Origin: Bacteroidales bacterium
Lineage (GTDB): Bacteria > Bacteroidota > Bacteroidia > Bacteroidales > NBLH01
Direction: 5' to 3'
Length of the DNA: 64,000 nt
Assembly (NCBI GenBank): GCA_016937695.1
Contig: JAFGWC010000008.1
Span: 1-64,000, forward strand
Within the stretch, counting starts at the first letter, position 1, and the number at the start of each line of letters is the position of its first letter. Positions 37,612 to 45,622 of the stretch are shown in pieces. The notes beneath the pieces were generated by a model, which saw nothing but the letters and a program-made list of their open reading frames with translations, had not been told where the DNA came from and made no database searches. A program made the position numbers and the translations under genes.

Positions 37612-38568
37612 ATGAAAGAAACAATAGAGGAATTAAAATATTTAGCTGAAAAATTTGATTTAATTACTGTACTTGGCGCAACTGCTGGCGGAAAAACTTC
37701 TTTTGCCTCAGAATTGGCTTATTTAACTGATAGAGAGATTATTGGAGCAGATTCTCGTCAGGTTTATAAAAAAATGGATATCGGAACAGGAAAAGATTTA
37801 GATGATTATATAGTTCGCGGAAAACAGATTAAATATCACTTAATTGATATTTTAGAACCTGGATACAAATACAATGTGTTTGAATATCAAAAGGATTTTG
37901 TGAAAGTTTATAATAAATTAAAATCTGAAAATAAAAAAGCTATAATGTGCGGCGGTTCAGGATTATATCTCGAATCCGTTTTAGATTCGTATAAATTATT
38001 GAAAGTTCCTGAAAATAAAGAATTTAGAGCAGAACTTGAAAAAAAATCTTTAAATCAATTAGCCGAAATGTTAAAATCTTTTGGCAAAGTTCATAATACA
38101 TCCGACCTTTTGGATAAAAACAGAGCTATAAAAGCTATTGAAATTGCTGATTTTTATAAGAATAATTCTGATATTTCTAACGATCTGCAAAATATAAACA
38201 GTATTGTATTTGGAGTTAAATTCGACAGAGATTCACGAAGAAAAAGAATTACCGAAAGATTAAAGCAACGTTTGGAAAATGGAATGATTGAGGAAATAGA
38301 TATGCTAATAAAGTCAGGAGTTTCAACTGAAACTTTAATTTATTATGGCTTAGAATATAAATTTGTAACACTTTATTTGCTTAATCAATTATCTTATAAT
38401 GAGATGTTTAAAGCTTTAGAAACTGCAATTCATCAATTTTCTAAAAGGCAAATGACATGGTTTAGACGAATGGAAAAAAAAGGAACAAAAATTTATTGGC
38501 TTGATGGATATTTGAGTATTGAAGATAAAATTGAGAGAGTAAAGGAAGTATTAAAAATAAATCAGTGA
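37612..38568 (+). CDS. miaA: tRNA dimethylallyltransferase
   Basis: Prenylates A37 of UNN-reading tRNAs, 318 residues. The P-loop is GATAGGKTS (22-30) instead of the common GPTASGKS; then DSRQVYKKMDIGTGKD (47-62), YHLIDILEPGYKYNVFEY and the GGSGLYLESVL segment follow. C-terminal QFSKRQMTWFRRM is typical of MiaA. GTGKD in place of GTAKP and the P-loop change mark a divergent branch; Bacteroidota often carry two MiaA paralogues, so this may be the second. Start is the ATG at 37612; no other Met precedes the P-loop. Confidence 0.88.
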   Translation: MKETIEELKYLAEKFDLITVLGATAGGKTSFASELAYLTDREIIGADSRQVYKKMDIGTGKDLDDYIVRGKQIKYHLIDILEPGYKYNVFEYQKDFVKVYNKLKSENKKAIMCGGSGLYLESVLDSYKLLKVPENKEFRAELEKKSLNQLAEMLKSFGKVHNTSDLLDKNRAIKAIEIADFYKNNSDISNDLQNINSIVFGVKFDRDSRRKRITERLKQRLENGMIEEIDMLIKSGVSTETLIYYGLEYKFVTLYLLNQLSYNEMFKALETAIHQFSKRQMTWFRRMEKKGTKIYWLDGYLSIEDKIERVKEVLKINQ

Positions 38569-38597
38569 AATTAAAGTTATTTACTGTTATTTTTTTC

Positions 38598-38605
38598 TAA
38601 TTTTG
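38598..38605 (+). promoter_or_regulatory. Putative -7 element (TAATTTTG)
   Basis: Exact TAnnTTTG match, giving a leader of about 110 bases before the pseudouridine synthase start at 38725. Confidence 0.4.
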
Positions 38606-38724
38606 CATTTTTAAACTAAAATACTATTTATTCAATAAGTAATTTGCAATTTACAAAAAATCAGACACTTAAAGAATAAAAAGTCGATGATATCCAAAGT
38701 ACAACTCACAAAATAAGTTTTCAG

Positions 38725-40221
38725 ATGAAAGACAATAGAGACGACAATAAAAGAAATAAGCCTTTTAAAAAATACAGTGATTCAGATAAAAAATCATTTC
38801 CACGTAAGAAATTTTCAAAAAGTTCTGATTCTGACAATAAAGATGAATCAAAACCATATAAAAAATACAGTGATTCAGACAATAAGAAGTCCTTTTCGAA
38901 AAAGAAATTTTCAAAAGATTTTGATTCTGATAAAAAAGAAACACGTCCGTTTAAAAAATACGGAGATTCTGATAATAAAAAACCTTATTCAGGCAAGAAA
39001 TACGGAAAAGATTCAGATTTTGAAGAAAAAGGAAGCTCAAATCCTTCAAGAAAATATAACGACTCTGACAATAAAAAATCCTTTTCTAAAAAGAAATTTT
39101 CAAAAGATTTTGATTCTGATAAAAAAGAAACAAGGCCATTTAAAAAATACGGCGATTCTGATAATAAAAAACCTTATTCAGGCAAGAAATACGGAAAAGA
39201 TTCAGATTTTGAAGAAAAAGGAAGCTCAAATTATCCGAAAAAGTACAGCGATTCTAACGATAAAAAATCCTTTTCGAAAAAGAAATTTTCAAAAGATTAT
39301 GATTCGGATAAAAAAGAAACACGACCATTTAAAAAATACGGAGATTCTGATAATAAAAAACCTTATTCAGGCAAAAAATACGGAAAAGATTCAGGTTTTG
39401 AAGAAAAAGGAAACTCAAATTATCCAAAAAAGTACAGCGATTCCGGTAAAAAGAAATCATTTGCTAAAAAGGAATATTCAGCCGAACCTGAAGCAATTAT
39501 GAGTGAAGCGCCAATAAGACTGAATAAATTTATCTCAATTTCAGGAATTTGCTCAAGACGAGAAGCAGACGAATTGATAAAAAGCAGAAAAGTACAAGTA
39601 AATGGCGTAATTGTAGATGAATTAGGCACAAAAGTTAGTTTAAAAGACGAAGTTATTGTAAAAGGCGAAAATGTATTACCCGAAAAAAAAGTATATATTT
39701 TGCTAAATAAACCTAAAGATTTTATTTCAACTTTAGACGATCCGCATGCAGAAAAAACCGTTATTGATTTAATAAAAGGTGCTTGTCCTGAGCGAGTTTA
39801 TCCTGTTGGCCGATTAGACCGAAATACAACAGGCGTTTTGCTTTTAACAAATGATGGTGATTTAACAAAAAAGCTGACACATCCAAAATTTGAAAAGAAA
39901 AAAATATATCAAGTAACACTGGATAAGCCTGTTACAAAATTGCATTTGAGTGAAATTGAAGAAGGAATTGAGCTAGAAGATGGATTTATAAATGCAGATG
40001 CAATTAGTTTTACTGATGATAGTAAAAAGGAAATTGGCATTGAACTTCATTCAGGCAAAAATAGAATTGTTCGTCGTATTTTTGAACATTTCGATTATAA
40101 AGTTACAAAACTTGACAGAGTTTACTTTGCAGGATTAACAAAAAAAGGAGTTCAAAGAGGCCGATGGAGATTTTTAAATGACAAAGAAATTTCTATGCTA
40201 AAAAGAGGAGCTTATGAATAG
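38725..40221 (+). CDS. RsuA/RluB-family rRNA pseudouridine synthase with long repetitive N-terminus
   Basis: 498 residues. About 1-255 are low-complexity, rich in Lys, Ser, Asp and Tyr, dominated by three 63-residue repeats (189 bp each). About 262-325 are an S4 RNA-binding domain (RLNKFISISGICSRREADEL). The catalytic domain follows, with Asp365 in PVGRLDRNTTGVLLL and the RsuA/RluB marks LLNKPKDFIST and SGKNRIVRRIFEHF. It isomerises a uridine in 23S or 16S rRNA. Basic N-terminal extensions occur on these enzymes in Bacteroidota and may bind rRNA; repeat number could vary between strains. Confidence 0.9.
   Translation: MKDNRDDNKRNKPFKKYSDSDKKSFPRKKFSKSSDSDNKDESKPYKKYSDSDNKKSFSKKKFSKDFDSDKKETRPFKKYGDSDNKKPYSGKKYGKDSDFEEKGSSNPSRKYNDSDNKKSFSKKKFSKDFDSDKKETRPFKKYGDSDNKKPYSGKKYGKDSDFEEKGSSNYPKKYSDSNDKKSFSKKKFSKDYDSDKKETRPFKKYGDSDNKKPYSGKKYGKDSGFEEKGNSNYPKKYSDSGKKKSFAKKEYSAEPEAIMSEAPIRLNKFISISGICSRREADELIKSRKVQVNGVIVDELGTKVSLKDEVIVKGENVLPEKKVYILLNKPKDFISTLDDPHAEKTVIDLIKGACPERVYPVGRLDRNTTGVLLLTNDGDLTKKLTHPKFEKKKIYQVTLDKPVTKLHLSEIEEGIELEDGFINADAISFTDDSKKEIGIELHSGKNRIVRRIFEHFDYKVTKLDRVYFAGLTKKGVQRGRWRFLNDKEISMLKRGAYE
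38890..39456 (+). repeat. Three tandem 189-bp coding repeats
   Basis: Copies start at 38890, 39079 and 39268 at the codon for Ser in SFSKKKFSKD, keep the reading frame, and encode 63 residues each. The first two are nearly identical; the third has drifted at its end. Confidence 0.9.
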
Positions 40222-40230
40222 AATTTGATT

Positions 40231-41166
40231 TTAGCATTTGCGTATATCGTTAAATATCAAGCTGTTGTCTTTGCAGGATTCAAATTCAAATTGAACGGTG
40301 TTGTGTTCAATTTGATACTTTTTTATTAATATTTCTTCAATTTTAGATAAAATAGTTTCTGTTTCAGAAATTTTTAAATCTTTACATAAATTAACGTGGC
40401 ATTCAAAATTAATTTGTTTGTCGTTTAATTGCCAAATATGTACGTGATGAATATTATTAATTTCCGTAATTTTTTCTATGTCCGATTTAATTTTATCCAA
40501 ATTTATTTCTGAAGGTGTAAATTGCATTAATATTTTTAAAGAATCTAAAAAAATATTCCAAGCCGAAAAAAGCAAATAAAAGCCAATAAAAACAGTTAAA
40601 ACAGAATCTACCCAAAAAATATCGTAAAAAAGAATTAAGAATCCGCCAATTAAAACAGCAATTGACGAAAGCATATCTGTAAATAAATGTAAATATGCCG
40701 ATTTTATATTCAAATTGCCTTTTGATTGTTTGTGTAATAAAATGACACTCAATCCGTTAGCTAAAATACTAAAAGCTGCAAGTGCAATAACCCATTTTGC
40801 GTTAATAAAAGTGTTTTCATCAGTAATTAATCTTTTAAAAGCTTCAATAATAAGAAAAATTGCAATTAAAATAAGACTGCTTGCATTAATAAAAGCTGCA
40901 ATTATTTCGGCTCTTTTAAATCCGAAAGTCTTTGTTTTTGTGTTTTTTCTTTCACTTAATTTGTTTGCTATAAAGCTGATAATTAACGCAATAACATCGC
41001 TTAAATTATGAAGTGCATCGGTTAATAAAGCTAAACTGCCCGAAATAAATGAACCAATTATCTGAAAAACAGTAATAAGAACATTCAAAATTATAGAAAT
41101 AAAAAGGTTTTTCCCTTCATTTGAATGATGATGGTGATTGTGATTATGTTGAGAATGTGAGTGCAT
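40231..41166 (-). CDS. Cation diffusion facilitator, CzcD/ZitB-like zinc exporter
   Basis: Inner-membrane metal/proton antiporter, 311 residues from the ATG at 41166; a TTG at 41181 is in frame but weaker. Begins with a His-rich metal-binding stretch (HSHSQHNHNHHHH). Six membrane helices; the Zn-type sites are HNLSD in helix II (LTDALHNLSD) and HLFTD in helix V (SAYLHLFTDML). The cytoplasmic C-terminal domain has the HHVHIWQLND signature. Predicted to export Zn2+ and possibly Co2+/Cd2+. Tail-to-tail with the pseudouridine synthase gene, and downstream of a second CDF gene. Confidence 0.88.
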   Translation of the reverse strand: MHSHSQHNHNHHHHSNEGKNLFISIILNVLITVFQIIGSFISGSLALLTDALHNLSDVIALIISFIANKLSERKNTKTKTFGFKRAEIIAAFINASSLILIAIFLIIEAFKRLITDENTFINAKWVIALAAFSILANGLSVILLHKQSKGNLNIKSAYLHLFTDMLSSIAVLIGGFLILFYDIFWVDSVLTVFIGFYLLFSAWNIFLDSLKILMQFTPSEINLDKIKSDIEKITEINNIHHVHIWQLNDKQINFECHVNLCKDLKISETETILSKIEEILIKKYQIEHNTVQFEFESCKDNSLIFNDIRKC

Positions 41167-41230
41167 AGTCAATTTTTGCAATTTGTAATTAAATTACTAA
41201 AAATATACTTTCTTATCCAAAAAAAATCGA

Positions 41231-42163
41231 TTAAATGTTATCAATATCGTTAATCGACATTCCAAATTTTTCGACTTCAACGTTTCCAATCGGCTCAACA
41301 TGAATAAAAACATCGTAAACGTTATTTATATTTAATTTAATTTCAGCCTCAACTCTGTTTGCAATTTCATGAGAATCTTTGACAGTTAAATTACCGTCAA
41401 CTTCAATATCTAACTCAACAAGAAAAAGATTTCCGATTTTTCTAATTCTAACTCTGTGAGGATTTTTAACTTCTTTTATTTCAGCAACAGCCTTAAATAC
41501 ATTTTTGTAAATTTCTGTGTCAGAGCAGCCTTCCATAAGTTCTTCGCTGGTTTTCATAAAAATTTCAAACGAAACTTTAAATATCCAAAAACTTACAAAT
41601 ATTGCTGTAATTGAATCAAAGAACGGAATTTTTAAATAAATAGTTACGAGTAAACCAATTAAAACAGTTACAGATATTAAAATATCGTTTTGCATGTTTT
41701 TAGCATTTGCAATAAGCATTAAACTTTCGGTTTTTTTTCCTTTTGCTAAAATGTATTTGGCCAATAAAAATTTAGAAATTATTGAAATTAAAGTAACGTA
41801 AATAGCTAAAACAGAAGGTATTTCAATAGATTCGGTAAAAAATAATTTTTTTATTGATGAAAAAGCTAATTGAGCTCCGGCAAAAAATATTACAAATGAT
41901 AAAAATTTTGCCGCAATCGTGTCTGCTCTTGTGTATCCGTAAGGATATTTAAAATTAGGTTTTTTGCCAATTATTTTGCCTGTAAAAAGCGTAATTGCTG
42001 ATGTTAAAATATCGCTTGCCGAATCAATTCCATCTGCTAAAACAGCCATACTTCCCGAAATTATTCCGGCCGATATTTTTATTAAAGCCAATAATGCATT
42101 AACTATTACCGAAATCCACGAAACTTTTAAAATTTGCTTTATTCTTGTTTTTTCTTTACTCAA
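41231..42163 (-). CDS. Cation diffusion facilitator, FieF/MntE-like
   Basis: Second CDF exporter, 310 residues, six helices and a C-terminal domain (HRVRIRKIGNLFLVELDIEV). Helix II has DGIDSASD (DxxxD), typical of the Fe/Mn/Zn group. Helix V has NAKNMQND, with Asn where a ligand His or Asp is usual, so metal choice may be altered. It is on the same strand 64 bases before the CzcD-like gene and may be co-transcribed. Exporting Fe2+ or Mn2+ is the leading guess. Confidence 0.83.
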   Translation of the reverse strand: MSKEKTRIKQILKVSWISVIVNALLALIKISAGIISGSMAVLADGIDSASDILTSAITLFTGKIIGKKPNFKYPYGYTRADTIAAKFLSFVIFFAGAQLAFSSIKKLFFTESIEIPSVLAIYVTLISIISKFLLAKYILAKGKKTESLMLIANAKNMQNDILISVTVLIGLLVTIYLKIPFFDSITAIFVSFWIFKVSFEIFMKTSEELMEGCSDTEIYKNVFKAVAEIKEVKNPHRVRIRKIGNLFLVELDIEVDGNLTVKDSHEIANRVEAEIKLNINNVYDVFIHVEPIGNVEVEKFGMSINDIDNI

Positions 42164-42541
42164 GTTGCTGATTTATAGGTGAATATATTATAATATCATA
42201 AAAGCTTAGCTATTTTGTTGAATCTTAAATGTCAGATTGTTTATTTATTGCAAGTAATTAAGTATCACAGCTAATTTAATCAAGTTGATTTGCAAAACTA
42301 TAAAAATATTTTATTATCAAACCACATGATTTTTATATAATCCTAAAATTCGCAAGTCATCGCATCAATTAGTTAATTAACAGTAGAATGTCAGCAAGTT
42401 TTATATGCTTTTTTTTAACAATTGATGCATGACTATCAGTTACTTAAATATAAACTTACGGATTTAAAGGTAATTATTAATCAAATTTTTAAATCATTAA
42501 ATTTTATGATATTCGACATATATTATTGAAATTAGATAATG

Positions 42542-42549
42542 TATTTTTG
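42542..42549 (+). promoter_or_regulatory. Putative -7 element (TATTTTTG)
   Basis: Exact TAnnTTTG match nearly 290 bases before the glutamine synthetase start; usable only if the leader is long. Confidence 0.3.
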
Positions 42550-42608
42550 CAGATATAATTAAATAATTTACTTTTATCTGTAATAAATTTTATTTAAAAA
42601 AACAAAGG

Positions 42609-42750
42609 CTCTAGTTTAGATTTTTGTGATGTTTTAAATATCTGTATTGCTTATTTTTTGAAAGTAGTTAGTATAGTAGTAATTAGTGATTAAAAATATT
42701 CTAAGTTTATTTTTATTTACAAATTACTAATTTCTAATTGCCTGTAAATT
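42609..42750 (+). repeat. Dispersed intergenic repeat, copy B
   Basis: Begins CTAGTTTAGATTTT, then TTTTAAATATCTGTATTG (42632-42649), then TTAGTAT and GTAATTAGTGATT blocks. Same block order as copies at 2792-2932 (minus) and 46778-46870 (plus). Confidence 0.6.
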
Positions 42751-42834
42751 AATTCAAAACAAATAATATTAAGCATCATATATATTTTAACCCAGAGCCA
42801 ATACATATTGTAAAAAAATATAAATCAGTAAGAT

Positions 42835-44340
42835 ATGAAAGAAAGAGAAGTTCTGTTAAATCCAAATAAACTAGTACGATATTTAAAAAAGCCGGCTGCC
42901 GAATTTACTAAACACGATTTAATTCAATTTATAGATGAAAACAACATAGAGCTTTTAAACTTTAGATATGTAGGAGAAGACGGAAAATTAAAAACGCTTA
43001 ATTTTGTTATAACCAGCAAAGAATATCTCGATTCTATACTATCAACAGGCGAAAGAGTTGATGGTTCAAGCCTTTTTTCATTTATAGAAGCCGATAGAAG
43101 TGATTTATATGTAATTCCACGATTTAAAACAGCTTTTGTCGATCCGTTTACAGAATTGCCAACATTAAATATTTTATGTTCTTTTTACACAGCCGATGGT
43201 TTGCCTTTAGAAAGCGCACCAGAATATATTCTTAAAAAAGCACATCAGAATTTTAAAGAAAAAACCGGCTACGAATTTAGAGCAATGGGCGAATTGGAAT
43301 ATTATGTTTCAAGCTCGAAAGGAAAACTTTATCCTGCACAAGATCAAAAAGGCTATCATACATCAGCGCCGTTTTCAAATTGGGAGCATTTACGAATTGA
43401 AGCAATGCAATTAATTGCACAATCAGGCGGAAAAATAAAATACGGACATTCGGAAGTTGGTAATTTTTCTACCGAAACCGAAGATTACGAACAGCATGAA
43501 ATAGAATTTATGCCTGTAGATGCAGAAGATGCTGTAGATCAGCTTGTTATTGCAAAGTGGATTTTAAGAATGCTTGGTCAAAAGCATAATGTTCAAATAA
43601 GTTTTGCTCCAAAAATCACCGTTGGAAAAGCAGGAAGTGGTTTGCATATTCATATGATGCTTGTTAAAGATGATGAAAATGCGATGATTAAAGATTTTGC
43701 TTTAAGCGATGTTGCAAAAAAAATGATTGCAGGACTTTTAGAATTAGCAAAACCGTTGACAGCATTTGGAAACACAATTCCAACTTCATATCTAAGATTA
43801 GTTCCGCATCAAGAAGCACCAACAAAAATATGCTGGGGCGATACAAACAGATCGGTACTAGTTAGAGTTCCGCTTGGTTGGGTTGCTGAAACCAGTATGA
43901 TTAAAAATGCTAATCCACAAGAAATAGGAGATATACCTTATATTCCGGGAAAACAAACTGTAGAGTTCAGAGTACCTGATGGTTCGGCCGATTTATATCA
44001 TTTAATGGCAGGACTTATTGTTGCTGCAAAAAACGGTTTGCTTAATAAAAATTCGTTAAAAAGAGCAGAAGAACTTTATGTAAATGTTAATATTTTTGCA
44101 AAAGGAAACGAAAAAATTCAGGAGAAACTTGAAGATGTGCCAAAATCTTGTTGGGATTCTGCTAATTGTCTTGAAAAACACAGACATTATTTCGAAGAAG
44201 ATAATATTTTTCCTGAAGGAACAATAGACAGATTTATTTCATCATTAAAAGCATTTGACGATAAAGATTTAAGCGAAAGACTTTACGGTAAAAAAGATGA
44301 AATTAAAGAGCTGGTTGCAAAATTTATACATTGCGCTTAA
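42835..44340 (+). CDS. glnA: Glutamine synthetase (type I-like)
   Basis: Makes glutamine from glutamate, ammonia and ATP, 501 residues, somewhat longer than classical GSI. Beta-grasp N-terminus (about 20-115) contains GSSLFSFIEADRSDLYV. Catalytic segments: EFRAMGELEYYV (metal-binding Glu), EIEFMPVDAEDAVDQL, GSGLHIHMML (metal His), and NRSVLVRVPLGW followed by QTVEFRVPDGSADLYHLMAG. The GSI adenylylation loop is not evident. It is closer to GSI-like than to the roughly 700-residue GSIII common in this phylum. Related gamma-glutamyl ligases cannot be fully excluded. Confidence 0.85.
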   Translation: MKEREVLLNPNKLVRYLKKPAAEFTKHDLIQFIDENNIELLNFRYVGEDGKLKTLNFVITSKEYLDSILSTGERVDGSSLFSFIEADRSDLYVIPRFKTAFVDPFTELPTLNILCSFYTADGLPLESAPEYILKKAHQNFKEKTGYEFRAMGELEYYVSSSKGKLYPAQDQKGYHTSAPFSNWEHLRIEAMQLIAQSGGKIKYGHSEVGNFSTETEDYEQHEIEFMPVDAEDAVDQLVIAKWILRMLGQKHNVQISFAPKITVGKAGSGLHIHMMLVKDDENAMIKDFALSDVAKKMIAGLLELAKPLTAFGNTIPTSYLRLVPHQEAPTKICWGDTNRSVLVRVPLGWVAETSMIKNANPQEIGDIPYIPGKQTVEFRVPDGSADLYHLMAGLIVAAKNGLLNKNSLKRAEELYVNVNIFAKGNEKIQEKLEDVPKSCWDSANCLEKHRHYFEEDNIFPEGTIDRFISSLKAFDDKDLSERLYGKKDEIKELVAKFIHCA

Positions 44341-44350
44341 CAAGAGGCTA

Positions 44351-44463
44351 GTAATCTGATGAATTTTTTAATTGGCTGTTTTTCAGTATAATAAAATTCA
44401 AAATTTCACTAAATTTATTCATCAGATTACTATTTAGGCATCGCCTTTTAGATGCCTAAATAG
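44351..44463. other. Double inverted-repeat element between glnA and cmk
   Basis: GTAATCTGATGAAT (44351-44364) pairs perfectly with ATTCATCAGATTAC (44417-44430). Immediately adjoining is a second perfect stem, CTATTTAGGCATC (44430-44442) with GATGCCTAAATAG (44451-44463), loop 8. No T tract follows, so it is not a standard terminator. Confidence 0.7.
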
Positions 44464-44501
44464 TGTTGATATGCACCTGCATTAAAAAAAAGAATTAAAA
44501 C

Positions 44502-45197
44502 ATGAGAATTAAAGATATAATTATTGCATTTGATGGATATTCATCGTGCGGAAAAAGTACATTGGCAAAACAAATTGCTAATTTTTTTGATTTTATATAT
44601 ATCGATAGTGGAGCAATGTACAGAGCAGTAACATTATTTGCAATGCAAAATAATTTAATTGTAAATTCTGACATTGATATCGAAAAACTAAGAAATGCAT
44701 TAAATAATATCCAAATTAAATTTATCTACAATCAAAATCTAAAAAAACAAGAAACATTTTTGAACGGACAAAATGTTGAAAATGAGATTAGAAATATAAG
44801 TGTCTCAGATAAAGTGAGTTACATTAGCGAAATTGATTTTGTAAGAGAAAAACTTGTTGATTTGCAGCAAAAAATGGGCCCAAAAAAACGAATTGTTATG
44901 GATGGGAGAGATATTGGAACAGTTGTTTTTCCAAGTGCCGAATTAAAAATATTTATGACTGCGAGCAGCGATGTGAGAGCTAAAAGAAGATATGATGAAT
45001 TAATTGCAAAAGGCGATAATGTTTCGTTTGAAGAAGTAAAAGAAAATATTGAAAAAAGAGACTATATTGATGAAAACAGAGAAATCAGTCCGTTAAAAAA
45101 AGCCGATGATGCAATTGTTTTAGATAACAGTATTTTAACCAGAGAAGAACAATTTGATTTTGTTAAAGGATTGATAGCCAACAAGTTTAGCCTTTAG
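44502..45197 (+). CDS. cmk: Cytidylate kinase
   Basis: Phosphorylates CMP and dCMP with ATP, 231 residues, normal length. P-loop GYSSCGKST at 12-20, IDSGAMYRAVT (substrate-binding) near 35-45, NGQNVENEIRN, the MDGRDIGTVVFP segment and the lid region KRRYDELIAKG. Cytoplasmic, nucleotide metabolism. It follows glnA by 161 bases occupied by an inverted-repeat element, and ends at a strong hairpin. Confidence 0.93.
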   Translation: MRIKDIIIAFDGYSSCGKSTLAKQIANFFDFIYIDSGAMYRAVTLFAMQNNLIVNSDIDIEKLRNALNNIQIKFIYNQNLKKQETFLNGQNVENEIRNISVSDKVSYISEIDFVREKLVDLQQKMGPKKRIVMDGRDIGTVVFPSAELKIFMTASSDVRAKRRYDELIAKGDNVSFEEVKENIEKRDYIDENREISPLKKADDAIVLDNSILTREEQFDFVKGLIANKFSL

Positions 45198-45221
45198 ATT
45201 TTGATGTAATGGCGTTTTTAT

Positions 45222-45276
45222 TAAAAAAATCAAATTCCAAATAAAGTTAATATTTATTGTTTGGAATTTGATTTTG
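45222..45276. terminator. Terminator after cmk (bidirectional)
   Basis: AATCAAATTCCAAA (45228-45241) pairs with TTTGGAATTTGATT (45260-45273), 14 bp, with A7 before and a short T run after. It may also end the minus-strand repeat-protein gene. Confidence 0.8.
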
Positions 45277-45297
45277 ATTAAAAAAGGATAAAGTTTA

Positions 45298-45549
45298 TTA
45301 AGGAATTCCAGGAAATGAGTCAACAAATTGAACTTTAATATCTCCAAAAGAATCAACAATTTGTACTTTAAAATCGCCAAAAGAGTCAACAATTTCCCAT
45401 TTTCCGCAAGAATCGGCAAATGAGCTTACTTTTTCTACTTTTAAATCAGGAAAAGAATCTACAACTTCAATTTTAATATCGGCAAAAGAGTCAACAATTT
45501 CAACTTTTCCGTAAAGTTTAATTCCATTAAATTCACATCCGCTAAGCAT
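45298..45549 (-). CDS. Short VDSF-repeat protein resembling the 7_1 septoil-knot family
   Basis: 83 residues built from an 11-residue repeat, VDSFxDxKVxx, about six times, with one degenerate unit (VSSFADSCGKWEI, 13 residues). No signal peptide; one internal Cys. From memory this matches small bacterial proteins annotated as 7(1) septoil knot domain proteins, predicted to form a deeply knotted all-beta fold: same length, FNGIKLYGK start, CGKW in the middle and SFPG end. Family assignment needs a profile search. It follows the REC-kinase by 73 bases on the same strand, so it may be last in that unit. Function unknown. Confidence 0.65.
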   Translation of the reverse strand: MLSGCEFNGIKLYGKVEIVDSFADIKIEVVDSFPDLKVEKVSSFADSCGKWEIVDSFGDFKVQIVDSFGDIKVQFVDSFPGIP

Positions 45550-45622
45550 AATAATTAGTTTTAGATTAATAATTTAAGCTTACAATTTAACTAAATATCT
45601 ATAAAAAAACAAAATAAGATAT

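Larger units (their letters stand above)
42164..42834. other. 671-base intergenic region upstream of the glutamine synthetase gene
   Basis: No gene on either strand. It holds an imperfect inverted repeat (GTCATcGCATCAATT at 42356-42370 and AATTGATGCATGAC at 42420-42433), a TATTTTTG promoter match at 42542-42549 and a copy of the dispersed repeat at 42609-42750. If that promoter is used, the repeat is part of the glnA leader. Confidence 0.6.

Noticed and set aside
38890-39456. Regular repeats considered as a CRISPR array
   Set aside because: Units are 189 bp, contiguous and in frame inside a gene; there are no short repeats with unique spacers and no cas genes.
38777-39502. 241-residue open frame in a second frame through the 189-bp repeats
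   Set aside because: It is a by-product of the tandem repeats. The frame encoding the S4 and pseudouridine synthase domains is clearly the real one.
45135-45419. 94-residue open frame on the minus strand overlapping the cmk 3' end and the repeat-protein gene
   Set aside because: It crosses a strong terminator hairpin and two better-supported genes, and its translation is low-complexity.
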